A stretch of DNA of 64,000 nt from Bacteroidetes bacterium OLB9. Lineage in GTDB: Bacteria; Bacteroidota; Bacteroidia; Chitinophagales; Saprospiraceae. The stretch is from positions 1-64,000 of the forward strand of contig LNBW01000079.1 in the NCBI GenBank assembly GCA_001567255.1, written 5' to 3'. The first letter of the stretch is position 1, and the number at the start of each line of letters is the position of its first letter. Made by a program: the position numbers and the translations under genes. The notes below the pieces were generated by a model. That model was not told the DNA's origin. It searched no databases and worked only from the letters and a program-made list of their open reading frames with translations. This document shows positions 53,793-61,789 of the stretch, in pieces.

Positions 53793-54889
53793 ACATGCCA
53801 GGAAGTCTTCAATTTTTTGACCTGCTTATGGCGTTCCAGTCCAAGCAGTATTAGCTCATCAAGCAATTGTGAATAAGGAATTCCTGAAGCCTCCCAAAGC
53901 TTAGGATACATACTGATACTAGTAAAACCCGGCATTGTGTTGATCTCGTTGAGTACAATGCTATGGTCAGGCCTAAGGAAGAAATCTACCCTAGACAAGC
54001 CCTCAACACCCAGACTCTGATATGCTTTGATGGCTACCTTCTGAATGAGTGCTTGAATCTCTGCGGGTATCTCTGCTGGAATCATCAGTTTAGCTCCGGT
54101 GCTAGATATGTATTTTGCGTCATAAGAATAAAACTGATCGGTAGGAATGATAGCTCCTACGACGGAAGCCTTTGGGTTTGCATTGCCGAGGATGGCACAC
54201 TCGACCTCTATACCTGTGATCGCTTCTTCAATCAAGAGTTTTCGGTCGTACTGAAATCCATGCTGTATAGCAGTCTTAAATTCTTCCTTAGTGGTCACTT
54301 TGCTGACGCCGACTGATGATCCAGCATTGGCAGGTTTGACAAAGAGCGGTAGGCCAAGTTTTTTAACAACGTTTTCGAACCTGATTTTGGATTTATTGCT
54401 TTGATCCACAACTTCAAAAGCAGCTATTGGAATTCCGGCATCTCTCCACAGTCGTTTAGCAATGTCTTTGTCCATACCGACGGCAGAGGCTGTTAGATCT
54501 GCACCCACAAATGCTAGATTGACAGTGCGGAATAATCCTTGTACTATGCCATCTTCACCATAAGCACCATGTATCATTGGAAATGCTACATCAATTGTTT
54601 TTAGTTTGCGATTACCTTTCTTATTTATTAAGAATGTTTTCTTTCCATCCGTATCTAGAAAGACCTGCTTATCAGAAGGCGAAAGTACGATTGCTTTGGG
54701 GTCGTCATGATAGTCAATGTATCGGTCATTATCCTGCAACCACCACTTACCGGTTTTGTCAATTCCGATGATGGTGATATCATACTTATCCTTATCAAGC
54801 GCATGAATGATGCTATATGCAGAGCGTAGTGAAATGGCGTGTTCAGGAGATTTACCGCCTATGATGACTGCTAGATTTATCTTGGACAT
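53789..54889 (-). CDS. ddl: D-alanine--D-alanine ligase
   Basis: 366 residues from ATG 54889 (MSKINLAVIIGGKSPEHAIS). A TTG at 54913 would add eight residues but is less likely. It makes D-Ala-D-Ala for peptidoglycan. ATP-grasp motifs: GGKSPEHAISLRSA, MIHGAYGEDGIVQGL, FVKPANAGSSVGVSKV, LLIEEAITGIEVECAIL, LSRVDFFLRPDHSIVLNEINTMPGFTSISMYP. Complete and full length. Confidence 0.97.
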   Translation of the reverse strand: MSKINLAVIIGGKSPEHAISLRSAYSIIHALDKDKYDITIIGIDKTGKWWLQDNDRYIDYHDDPKAIVLSPSDKQVFLDTDGKKTFLINKKGNRKLKTIDVAFPMIHGAYGEDGIVQGLFRTVNLAFVGADLTASAVGMDKDIAKRLWRDAGIPIAAFEVVDQSNKSKIRFENVVKKLGLPLFVKPANAGSSVGVSKVTTKEEFKTAIQHGFQYDRKLLIEEAITGIEVECAILGNANPKASVVGAIIPTDQFYSYDAKYISSTGAKLMIPAEIPAEIQALIQKVAIKAYQSLGVEGLSRVDFFLRPDHSIVLNEINTMPGFTSISMYPKLWEASGIPYSQLLDELILLGLERHKQVKKLKTSWHV

Positions 54890-55405
54890 TTCATTGCTTT
54901 TTTGTGATGACAATTTAGATGCGAAGTTATGACATATTTATAAATAATTACATATTACTATTATTTTTAATTTGAATTATGATCTAAGTATAAAAATAGG
55001 AGCTCATCTAAGTCGATGGCACTTTGAGTTAGATGTTTAACCATGCTTTTTAAAAATTCCGTATTGTAGGACCATCTAAATTAAGAATGTACCAGGACAA
55101 AAAATATAGTAGGTCTTTTGGGAAAGAACAAAGTGGTGATTAAATTTAATGAGTTTGAATTCATATGATTAAATAATGTAATGTATAATATTCACTTAAT
55201 CAATGTGATTAAGGTGTATTTTTAAAGTAAATCAATGCATTGATAATAAAATGAAATTAAAGCATAAGTCTTTATTGTTGAAGGAATATTGCTTAAAGCA
55301 TGGATAGATGTAATTATCTGACTTATTATAAAAAATCATAGGAATATGGATTGCGCAAATTAACTTATCTTTGGGGTTTGAATTAATAAAAAAGGCAATT
55401 TGCAA
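54890..55405. other. AT-rich intergenic region with palindromes
   Basis: 516 bases between divergent ddl and the UDP-sugar gene, with no open frame worth calling. It contains CTTAATCA-ATG-TGATTAAG (55195-55213), the 14-base perfect palindrome ATCAATGCATTGAT (55231-55244) and a -7 element TATCTTTG (55366-55373). Confidence 0.5.
55366..55373 (+). promoter_or_regulatory. -7 promoter element (TATCTTTG) of the UDP-sugar decarboxylase gene
   Basis: TATCTTTG, 32 bases before the ATG at 55406. Two palindromes lie 120-170 bases upstream. Confidence 0.55.
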
Positions 55406-56347
55406 ATGAAAAGAGTATTAATCACCGGTGCTGCAGGGTTTATTGGCTCACATCTATGTGATCGGTTTATAAAGGAAGGATACTACGTTATCGGAATGGA
55501 CAATCTCATCACTGGAAACCTTCAAAATATTGAACACTTGTTCGCTCTAGAAAACTTTGAATTTTACCACCATGATGTGTCAAAATTCGTCCACGTACCT
55601 GGCGAACTCGACTATATTCTTCACTTTGCATCGCCGGCAAGCCCTATAGATTACCTGAAAATGCCGATTCAAACCCTGAAGGTAGGATCTCTCGGTACTC
55701 ATAACTTGCTAGGCCTAGCCAAGTCTAAAAAAGCTCGGTTACTTATCGCATCTACCTCAGAGGTGTACGGAGATCCACTAGAACATCCGCAAAGAGAAGA
55801 ATACTGGGGCAATGTTAATCCTATCGGTCCAAGGGGCGTGTACGATGAGGCCAAACGATTTCAGGAGGCAATCACAATGGCCTATCATAATTATCATGGT
55901 CTGGAGACGAGGATTGTACGCATTTTTAACACTTACGGTCCGCGTATGCGAGTGAATGATGGTCGGGTCTTACCGGCGTTTTTTTCTCAAGCGATTCGTG
56001 GAGAGGGGCTGACTGTATTTGGTGAAGGCCAGCAAACTCGGTCATTTTGCTATGTAGATGATCTGGTAGAGGGTATTTTTAGGTTGTTGTTGAGTGACTA
56101 TCATCTGCCAGTCAATCTAGGAAATCCATCAGAGATTACAATTATGCAGTTTGCACAAGAGATCCTTGCACTTGTCAATAACCCTAAAGCTCATATTATT
56201 TACGAGCCACTTCCTATTGATGACCCTAAGCAACGAAGGCCTGACATCACGCGAGCTAAGGAAATTCTTCAGTGGGAGCCGCGTGTGGACAGAGCAGAAG
56301 GATTAAAACGTACCTATGAATATTTTAAACAGGTAGTGAGCTTATAA
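55406..56347 (+). CDS. UDP-glucuronate decarboxylase (UDP-xylose synthase type)
   Basis: 313 residues from ATG 55406 (a TTG at 55400 precedes it). SDR-fold NAD enzyme. [18 protein letters not shown] (NAD binding), [33 protein letters not shown] (catalytic Tyr and Lys; the [10 protein letters not shown] signature is diagnostic for UXS), [10 protein letters not shown] and [16 protein letters not shown]. It turns UDP-glucuronate into UDP-xylose for capsule, exopolysaccharide or glycoprotein sugars. The most common alternative is dTDP-glucose 4,6-dehydratase, disfavoured by that signature. Confidence 0.93.
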   Translation: MKRVLITGAAGFIGSHLCDRFIKEGYYVIGMDNLITGNLQNIEHLFALENFEFYHHDVSKFVHVPGELDYILHFASPASPIDYLKMPIQTLKVGSLGTHNLLGLAKSKKARLLIASTSEVYGDPLEHPQREEYWGNVNPIGPRGVYDEAKRFQEAITMAYHNYHGLETRIVRIFNTYGPRMRVNDGRVLPAFFSQAIRGEGLTVFGEGQQTRSFCYVDDLVEGIFRLLLSDYHLPVNLGNPSEITIMQFAQEILALVNNPKAHIIYEPLPIDDPKQRRPDITRAKEILQWEPRVDRAEGLKRTYEYFKQVVSL

Positions 56348-56356
56348 CCTATGTCA

Positions 56357-57577
56357 TCAGTCTCTAAATGGATGCCTGATGGTATATTTGAAACGTGGAT
56401 TGACGATGCGGATGATGACCGATGCCAGTAGATTGACCATAGGGTGAGTATGGCGAAGGTATAAAAACATTTCTACAGGCTTGGAGCCGACCGATGACTT
56501 GATTTCTATGGCAGTACGAGACATATCCACCATGGAGGCACGTCGCTTGATACCTTCACTAATCAAGTCGAGGAGCATATTCAAGTATATACTATACTGT
56601 TTATTTAATACTGGCTTATACCCCAGAAAATGAGCATCAAGCACATCTTGATTGCGAATAATCGTATAAAAAGCAATCATTTCTTGATCTTTCCAGTATG
56701 CCATGAATGTGATCTTGTCACCTAAAGCATCTTTCAAGTTTGAGAAGTATTCAGCCGGTAACACAAAAGCATTAAATCCTGCTTGGTCGGATACATTTTT
56801 ATACAGCGCATGCAGCTGATTCTGATGGCGATAAATAGCCGCTAAGTCAAGTTCGGATTTTTGTAGTGAATGGCTTGATTTCAGTGCTTTTCGGGCTCTT
56901 ATTCGATATTTAGACTTGAGTTCGTCTAAGTAGTTTTCTAATGAATTCCAATCTGGAGATATGGAAAAAATCATCTTAGGTTGCACAGAAAATTGTGTGA
57001 AGCTTTTGATTGTTTGAGCCTCAGAAGGCAGTTGATGTTCAAAGTAGTCCTTAATCAGGATCAGGTCAACCTGAATATGATTGCTTTTCAAAACCTCCTG
57101 CATCCACTGGGTCGCTTCATTGAGCAATTCGAACCGCTCATTATTAGGGATATGGTCACTAAAACAACCACCATAGCTACCTGTCAGTAGCAGATTGCCA
57201 CAAATGAGCGTCCTGAAATTGAGTTTGCTAATTAGCCAGTCTTTGAAAGGTTTAATGACCTGATGAATCAACGAGGTATCTGCATTATCGGTATAGCGAA
57301 GATTATCACTAAGACGCACAAACTTATATTGGAAATATAGTAAGGCAATGATTTGTTCTGACTTTTTAACGACTATATAATAAGGAGTAATTCCACTTGC
57401 TGAACTTTTTTCGATAGCACCGAGAAATTCAGAAGAGAAAAATATATCTTTATGAGGCTTGAATGCATCCCATGTATGATGAACATCTTCTATGGATAAA
57501 TACACGCACATCTTATAGGCATCAGGTGCGCCATTGAGGCGAAAATCATTACATAGAAACGGTGCGTTATACTCCAT
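56357..57577 (-). CDS. FemAB/GNAT-fold acyltransferase-like protein
   Basis: 406 residues from ATG 57577. The C-terminal half (about 210-370) has the BioF2-like/peptidoglycan-bridge transferase layout: LDELKSKYRIRARKALK, LHALYKNVSDQAGFNAFVLP, FMAYWKDQEMIAFYTII, DAHFLGYKPVLNKQYSIYLN and MVDMSRTAIEIKSSVGS. The N-terminal half is a degenerate second GNAT fold. Likely moves an amino-acyl or acyl group to an envelope polymer; donor and target unknown. Convergent with the UDP-sugar gene (9-base gap). Confidence 0.75.
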   Translation of the reverse strand: MEYNAPFLCNDFRLNGAPDAYKMCVYLSIEDVHHTWDAFKPHKDIFFSSEFLGAIEKSSASGITPYYIVVKKSEQIIALLYFQYKFVRLSDNLRYTDNADTSLIHQVIKPFKDWLISKLNFRTLICGNLLLTGSYGGCFSDHIPNNERFELLNEATQWMQEVLKSNHIQVDLILIKDYFEHQLPSEAQTIKSFTQFSVQPKMIFSISPDWNSLENYLDELKSKYRIRARKALKSSHSLQKSELDLAAIYRHQNQLHALYKNVSDQAGFNAFVLPAEYFSNLKDALGDKITFMAYWKDQEMIAFYTIIRNQDVLDAHFLGYKPVLNKQYSIYLNMLLDLISEGIKRRASMVDMSRTAIEIKSSVGSKPVEMFLYLRHTHPMVNLLASVIIRIVNPRFKYTIRHPFRD

Positions 57578-57766
57578 CAAGCGGAAAAGTAAATTTTGAT
57601 TTTAAAGATGAAACGATGTCAATATAAATGGTCAATTTATAGTAAAAGTTGATAAAAACAATTAATCTTTTATAATAGCGGTGGTCATTGTGGCAAATGT
57701 TTCTAATACGTTAGTGAAAAAAAAGTATTTTTTACAACAAAGATTATGAATTTAAAAAATTATGAT

Positions 57767-57774
57767 TACTTTTG
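57767..57774 (+). promoter_or_regulatory. -7 promoter element (TACTTTTG) of tRNA-Ser
   Basis: TACTTTTG followed by CG, 28 bases before the mature 5' end of the tRNA. Confidence 0.6.
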
Positions 57775-57802
57775 CGTTCGCTTTTTTTAGAAAGCTAGTT
57801 TA

Positions 57803-57888
57803 GGAAGAGTGGCAGAGCTGGTTTAATGCACCGGTCTTGAAAACCGGCGTGGGTAACACCACCGGGGGTTCGAATCCCTCCTCTTCCG
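57803..57888 (+). tRNA. tRNA-Ser (anticodon UGA)
   Basis: Acceptor stem GGAAGAG (57803-57809) pairs with CTCTTCC (57881-57887), discriminator G at 57888. Anticodon stem CCGGT/ACCGG encloses loop CTTGAAA with TGA at 57838-57840. A long variable arm (class II) and T-loop GTTCGAATC follow. These are serine tRNA features; it reads UCA and related UCN codons. CCA is not encoded. Confidence 0.97.
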
Positions 57889-57893
57889 CTTCA

Positions 57894-57932
57894 AGAGCAT
57901 CAATAAGTACATCTATTGATGCTCTTTTTTTT
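57894..57932 (+). terminator. Rho-independent terminator after tRNA-Ser
   Basis: Perfect 12-bp stem AGAGCATCAATA (57894-57905)/TATTGATGCTCT (57914-57925), 8-base loop, then a T-run. Confidence 0.9.
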
Positions 57933-57966
57933 GTAAATGCTACTGGATTTTTTTATAAGAAATGAC

Positions 57967-57974
57967 TACCTTTG
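57967..57974 (+). promoter_or_regulatory. -7 promoter element (TACCTTTG) of yebC
   Basis: TACCTTTG followed by C, 41 bases before the ATG at 58015. It overlaps the first codons of the apparent open frame from 57962, showing that frame's start is not used. Confidence 0.6.
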
Positions 57975-58014
57975 CAGCCAATTTTAAAACGTCACATCAA
58001 ATACAACTTATAAA

Positions 58015-58726
58015 ATGGGAAGAGCATTTGAATATCGAAGAGCAGCCAAAGAAAAAAAGATGGGCAACTATGTCGCGTGTGTTTCCTAAATTATCACGTG
58101 CTATCACAATAGCCGCAAAAGAAAGTGGCCCTGATCCTGAAGTAAATTCAAAACTGCGTCTCGCAATTCAAGCTGCCAAAGCAGCCAATATGCCAAAAGA
58201 TAATGTGGACAATGCAATTAAGCGTGCTGCCGGAAAGGATGCCGAAGATTATACAGAGGTAAACTATGAAGGCAAAGGACCGCATGGTGTGCTGGTATTT
58301 GTAGAATGTGCTACTGATAATACGACAAGAACAGTAGCGAATGTAAAATCCTATTTTAATAAGGTAGGTGGATCATTAGTACCATCAGGCTCTCTGGAAT
58401 TTATGTTTGATAGAAAAACGGTGGTGGAGTTTGAGAAGCCCGAAGGTATGGACATGGACGAGTTCGAACTTGAAATGATAGATTACGGTCTGGAGCGCTA
58501 TGAGCTTGATGGCAATACAGTGTATGCTTATGGCGACTACACTGATTTTGGTACGTTGACTAAGGCATTTGAAGAGAAGCATATCGACATCACTAAAGCC
58601 AATCTACAAAGAATACCTACTAGCCCGGTCGAATTCTCAGATGAACATATGGTGGATATCGAGAAACTCCTGGACAAACTGGAGGACGATGATGATGTGC
58701 AAGCAGTTTATACCAATCTAGCATAA
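58015..58726 (+). CDS. yebC: YebC/PmpR family protein, frameshifted near the N-terminus
   Basis: About 236 residues if corrected. YebC proteins act on the ribosome to relieve stalling and have also been described as transcription regulators. The ATG at 58015 gives the family N-terminus MGRAFEYRRAAKEK, but the rest (RWATMSRVFPKLSRAITIAA, NMPKDNVDNAIKRAAG, YEGKGPHGVLVFVECATDN, VPSGSLEFMFDRK) is in another frame. Dropping one A from the seven-A run 58052-58058 restores it. The open frame alone can be read from 57962, but that start overlaps the promoter; the first in-frame internal ATG is 58070 (MSRVFPK). Whether the gene is intact in the cell is unclear. Confidence 0.85.
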
Positions 58727-58855
58727 ACTGTAACAAGCCAGCAGAAGGTACAATCCTATAGAGGATTCATGGATATATTCTTTCGGTGCCATTGATTGAA
58801 AATCAAGACACTGATTTTTTTAAAATTCTACATGCTTGAGGGAGACAAAGGATTA

Positions 58856-59285
58856 TTACTTATTTCCAAATAGCTTTTGGTCTAAGGAATAGCCTCCTGG
58901 TCCAAGCAGGGTCAAAACCACAAAAGATAATAAATAGAAATAACGTAATTCTAGAATGTCAAACCCTTCCTGAAATAAAAAATTTATGTGCATAAACGAT
59001 AACCAGGAAATTTATGACCAAAATCAGACTTGCGTACCGTGAAAACAACCCAAGGACCAATAAAATAGCACAAATGCCTTCAGCAAAAGCTGCCAGGTAA
59101 TAGGATGTATTGGCACCAATACCTATAGGATCAAAAAACTGAATTTCCTGCCCACTTAAAATAGTGGAAAGTTTGTCAAAGCCGTGTCCATATAGGAGCA
59201 AAAATGCTACACCCACACGGAAAATTAATAGGCCAGAGTCACTCCATTGCTTAGGAGTTTTAGTCAAAAAAGAATACTTACTCAT
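58856..59285 (-). pseudogene. DoxX family membrane protein gene, frameshifted near the 3' end
   Basis: The first frame gives 108 residues: WSDSGLLIFRVGVAFLLLYG, AAFAEGICAILLVLGLFSR, INFLVIVYAHKFFIS, then a stop. One base over, EGFDILELRYFYLLSFVVL and TLLGPGGYSLDQKLFGNK follow, which is the usual C-terminus of DoxX proteins including the fourth TM helix and the LGPG motif. Deleting one base in the A6 run 58977-58982 (T6 on the coding strand) gives a normal 142-residue four-helix protein. Redox- or quinone-linked membrane role in the family. Confidence 0.78.
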
Positions 59286-59323
59286 AATGGTAGGGTTTTA
59301 TTGTTTGGTCAAAAATACCATTA
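59285..59323 (-). promoter_or_regulatory. Inverted repeat over the -7 box and start codon of doxX-like gene
   Basis: Minus-strand -7 element TATTTTTG at 59310-59317. The 8-base arms TAATGGTA (59285-59292) and TACCATTA (59316-59323) form a perfect inverted repeat spanning it and touching the ATG. Could be an operator or a leader hairpin that hides the start. Confidence 0.4.
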
Positions 59324-59427
59324 AATTGTTTATTGAGCTTCTTTTTAAGAATAATTATTTTTACTACAACATTTTACCAGGTGTAAAGCATTGCAAAAAG
59401 CTAACTATAAAGAATAATCTGATGATT

Positions 59428-59991
59428 TTACAGCATAATACCCAGACGAATTAAGGCACCTGTAATGTTAGCACCTGATCGCACTCCATTGGTGTATAAT
59501 TTTGCACCGATCAAGAACTTTTCATTGATGGCGTAATCATTTTCGATGACAATATTAAAGCCAATATTTCTATCATTTACCACATCAATTACGTAGTTGC
59601 CTTTAGAGTCCCATTGACTTATATAGGTATTAGAACCATGATAATATCCAGCACCACCACCGATTTTGAAATTATTGATTTTGTTGTTTTTAAATGGGGA
59701 GAACAAGAGATTTACACCACCAAGGAAATAGTTGCCTTGAGATTGATTAGGTAAAGGTTTGGCGTTGTCAATATATCCACCTTGTCCTAGATTGACAAAA
59801 CAAGAAGCACTGATATAAGGTGTAAATTTATAAGATACCTCATTTTCTATACTCATTACCAGGCCATCTCCTAGCCCCATCAATCCTCCACCAATTCCAA
59901 GTTTATAATCCACTTTACTAAGATTTTCTTGAGCATGTATTGTACATAAAGGCATGATAAAGATCAATAAATAGTATAACCGCTCCTTCAT
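59428..59991 (-). CDS. Small outer-membrane beta-barrel protein
   Basis: 187 residues with a signal peptide (LLIFIMPLCTIHAQ). Eight-strand-like pattern: YKLGIGGGLMGLGDGLVM, SIENEVSYKFTPYISASCFV, NYFLGGVNLLFSP, FKIGGGAGYYHG, FNIVIENDYAINEKFLIGAK, ITGALIRLGIML. Resembles OmpW/porin-like small barrels of Bacteroidota; function unknown. Single gene. Confidence 0.78.
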   Translation of the reverse strand: MKERLYYLLIFIMPLCTIHAQENLSKVDYKLGIGGGLMGLGDGLVMSIENEVSYKFTPYISASCFVNLGQGGYIDNAKPLPNQSQGNYFLGGVNLLFSPFKNNKINNFKIGGGAGYYHGSNTYISQWDSKGNYVIDVVNDRNIGFNIVIENDYAINEKFLIGAKLYTNGVRSGANITGALIRLGIML

Positions 59992-60164
59992 TTTTAGTGA
60001 GTTTTAAGATTTAAATGTAAATATAATGTAATTTCTACTGATTTATTGATAAAAAAGTAACAATACAATTGATTAGCCTGTTGGATATATTTGTAATACG
60101 TATTCATGGGCTGAATGTGGTAGTGAATAATTTTATTCTTACAAGAAAATTGTCATTAAAAAAC

Positions 60165-60172
60165 TATCTTTG
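60165..60172 (+). promoter_or_regulatory. -7 promoter element (TATCTTTG) of mazG
   Basis: TATCTTTG followed by C, 46 bases before the TTG at 60218 and 70 before the TTG at 60242. Confidence 0.5.
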
Positions 60173-60241
60173 CATGCATCATTGAGGCAGGAAGGGTAAT
60201 GCCTTGATTATCTTTATTTGAGAATAATACATTTCAATATT

Positions 60242-61018
60242 TTGAATACAACAAGAGCAGAAAAACTGGAAGCATTCGGACGATTGCTGGATATTATGGA
60301 TGATCTTAGAGCTCAGTGTCCCTGGGATAAAAAGCAGACTATGGAGTCGCTTCGTATTTTGACGATTGAGGAAATGTACGAGCTGTCAGATGCCATCCTA
60401 AGTAGAAATATGAAGGACATAAAAGAAGAAATCGGAGATCTGATGCTCCATATGGTGTTTTATTCCAAGATTGGGTCAGAAACAGATGATTTTGATGTGG
60501 CATCAGTACTGCAAGGTATCTGTGATAAATTAGTCAAACGTCATCCGCACATCTATGGAGATGTAAAGGTGGAAGACGAAGCAGATGTCAAGCGCAACTG
60601 GGAACAGTTGAAACTGGCTGAAGGTAAAAAATCGGTACTAGGAGGTGTACCTAATGGACTCCCTGCTATGGTCAAGGCATACAGAATGCAGGAGAAAACA
60701 GCTCAAGTAGGGTTTCAGTGGAAAGATAAACTAGATGTATGGGATAAAGTGGAAGAGGAAATTCAAGAATTTAGACAAGTAGCAGGAAGTGGTGATGCGA
60801 CAAAGATAGAAGAGGAGTTTGGTGATGTGCTTTTCTCGCTCATCAACTATGCACGCTATATTAAAGTCAATCCAGAAACGGCACTTGAACGTGTCAATAG
60901 AAAGTTTAAGTCGCGGTTTGAATACATAGAGTCACATGCTGACAAACCACTAGCTGATATGACCCTAGATGAAATGGATATGTTGTGGAATAAGGCAAAG
61001 AAAATCGAAGGAAAGTAA
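60242..61018 (+). CDS. mazG: Nucleoside triphosphate pyrophosphohydrolase MazG
   Basis: About 258 residues. Hydrolyses (d)NTPs to monophosphate and pyrophosphate, clearing damaged nucleotides and affecting ppGpp levels. Two MazG domains: first DIMDDLRAQCPWDKKQTMES..EEMYEL..EEIGDLMLHMVF (about 10-90), second VEEEIQEFR..KIEEEFGDVLFSLINYAR (about 175-215), carrying the metal-binding Glu/Asp sets. No ATG fits the start: TTG at 60242 (family-like NTTRAEKLEAFGRLLD) and TTG at 60218 are the choices. Confidence 0.93.
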   Translation: MNTTRAEKLEAFGRLLDIMDDLRAQCPWDKKQTMESLRILTIEEMYELSDAILSRNMKDIKEEIGDLMLHMVFYSKIGSETDDFDVASVLQGICDKLVKRHPHIYGDVKVEDEADVKRNWEQLKLAEGKKSVLGGVPNGLPAMVKAYRMQEKTAQVGFQWKDKLDVWDKVEEEIQEFRQVAGSGDATKIEEEFGDVLFSLINYARYIKVNPETALERVNRKFKSRFEYIESHADKPLADMTLDEMDMLWNKAKKIEGK

Positions 61019-61041
61019 GCCTACTTCAAGCTGTAGAATTC

Positions 61042-61079
61042 AAAAAAAAATCCTGTAACCATGACTGATTACAGGATTT
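61042..61079 (-). terminator. Terminator of the thioredoxin gene
   Basis: Perfect 11-bp stem AAATCCTGTAA (61048-61058)/TTACAGGATTT (61069-61079) with a 10-base loop. On the minus strand it is followed by a run of T (A-run 61042-61050 on plus). It may also stop mazG transcripts. Confidence 0.75.
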
Positions 61080-61113
61080 ACATATACTCATTCTTATGCT
61101 TAGGCGTAGATGC

Positions 61114-61656
61114 TTATTTTTTAAGCATTTGCTCCACACCTGCAATAAATTCTTCTACTGAAGCCATATAACCTGTTTTGCCAAGTGCCTCAAGAGAATA
61201 CTGATTCGTTGCATCATCCTTTGTTACGTTAAAAACCCATACGGTAGGGTAGCCTGTAACTTGAAAGGCACGTTGTAAATTGAAGTTTTGCTGCTGAATG
61301 TTAGAAGGAATTTGCTTTCTTCTAGGGAAATCCAGTTCAAGTAGTACTACATTCTTCTCTGCCCAACTTTGAAACTCAGGTTTGCTAAAAACGCTTGCTG
61401 TTAATCGCTTACACCATCCACACCAGTCGCTACCGGTGAAATTGGCCATTATTGGCTTACCAGTTTTCTTGGAGATAGCATAGGCATCGTCAAGATTGAC
61501 AAGCCATCCTGGATTTTCAGCCTTGTACTCCTCGGTTGTTGATGTTGAAGTTGCGGCGTTAGTGGAATGTTGAGCAACTACACAGTTGTTTAAAACAAAA
61601 CCACTCAGCAAAAATAGCGCTAATGTTACAGAAAATTTGATTCCGGAAAAATTCAT
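61114..61656 (-). CDS. Exported thioredoxin-family protein
   Basis: 180 residues. Signal peptide (about 1-29, LALFLLSGFVLNNCVVAQ) and a Ser/Thr linker. The thioredoxin fold has the active site FTGSDWCGWCKRL (CGWC, about 77-80) and the cis-Pro segment GYPTVWVF, as in periplasmic thioredoxin_7/DsbD-gamma-like proteins. Likely reduces or monitors disulfides in the periplasm. Single gene with its own terminator. Confidence 0.9.
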   Translation of the reverse strand: MNFSGIKFSVTLALFLLSGFVLNNCVVAQHSTNAATSTSTTEEYKAENPGWLVNLDDAYAISKKTGKPIMANFTGSDWCGWCKRLTASVFSKPEFQSWAEKNVVLLELDFPRRKQIPSNIQQQNFNLQRAFQVTGYPTVWVFNVTKDDATNQYSLEALGKTGYMASVEEFIAGVEQMLKK

Positions 61657-61789
61657 CGTTTTTTATTTTATGTATATGACGGCAAAAGTAATATGAAATC
61701 GATAAAAAATGATAATAATAAGAAATATTTAACTTAAAGTAATTGAATAGGCTTTATGAAGCTATCTGATCGATTTTCTGAATATCTTT

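Noticed and set aside
57962..58014. Longer YebC start (MTTFAANF...)
   Set aside because: A -7 promoter box overlaps these codons and the family N-terminus is found in another frame from 58015.
58052..58059. Programmed -1 frameshift at the A-AAA-AAG heptamer in yebC
   Set aside because: A -1 shift leads to a frame reading DGQLCR..., not the YebC body; a +1 change or loss of one A is needed.
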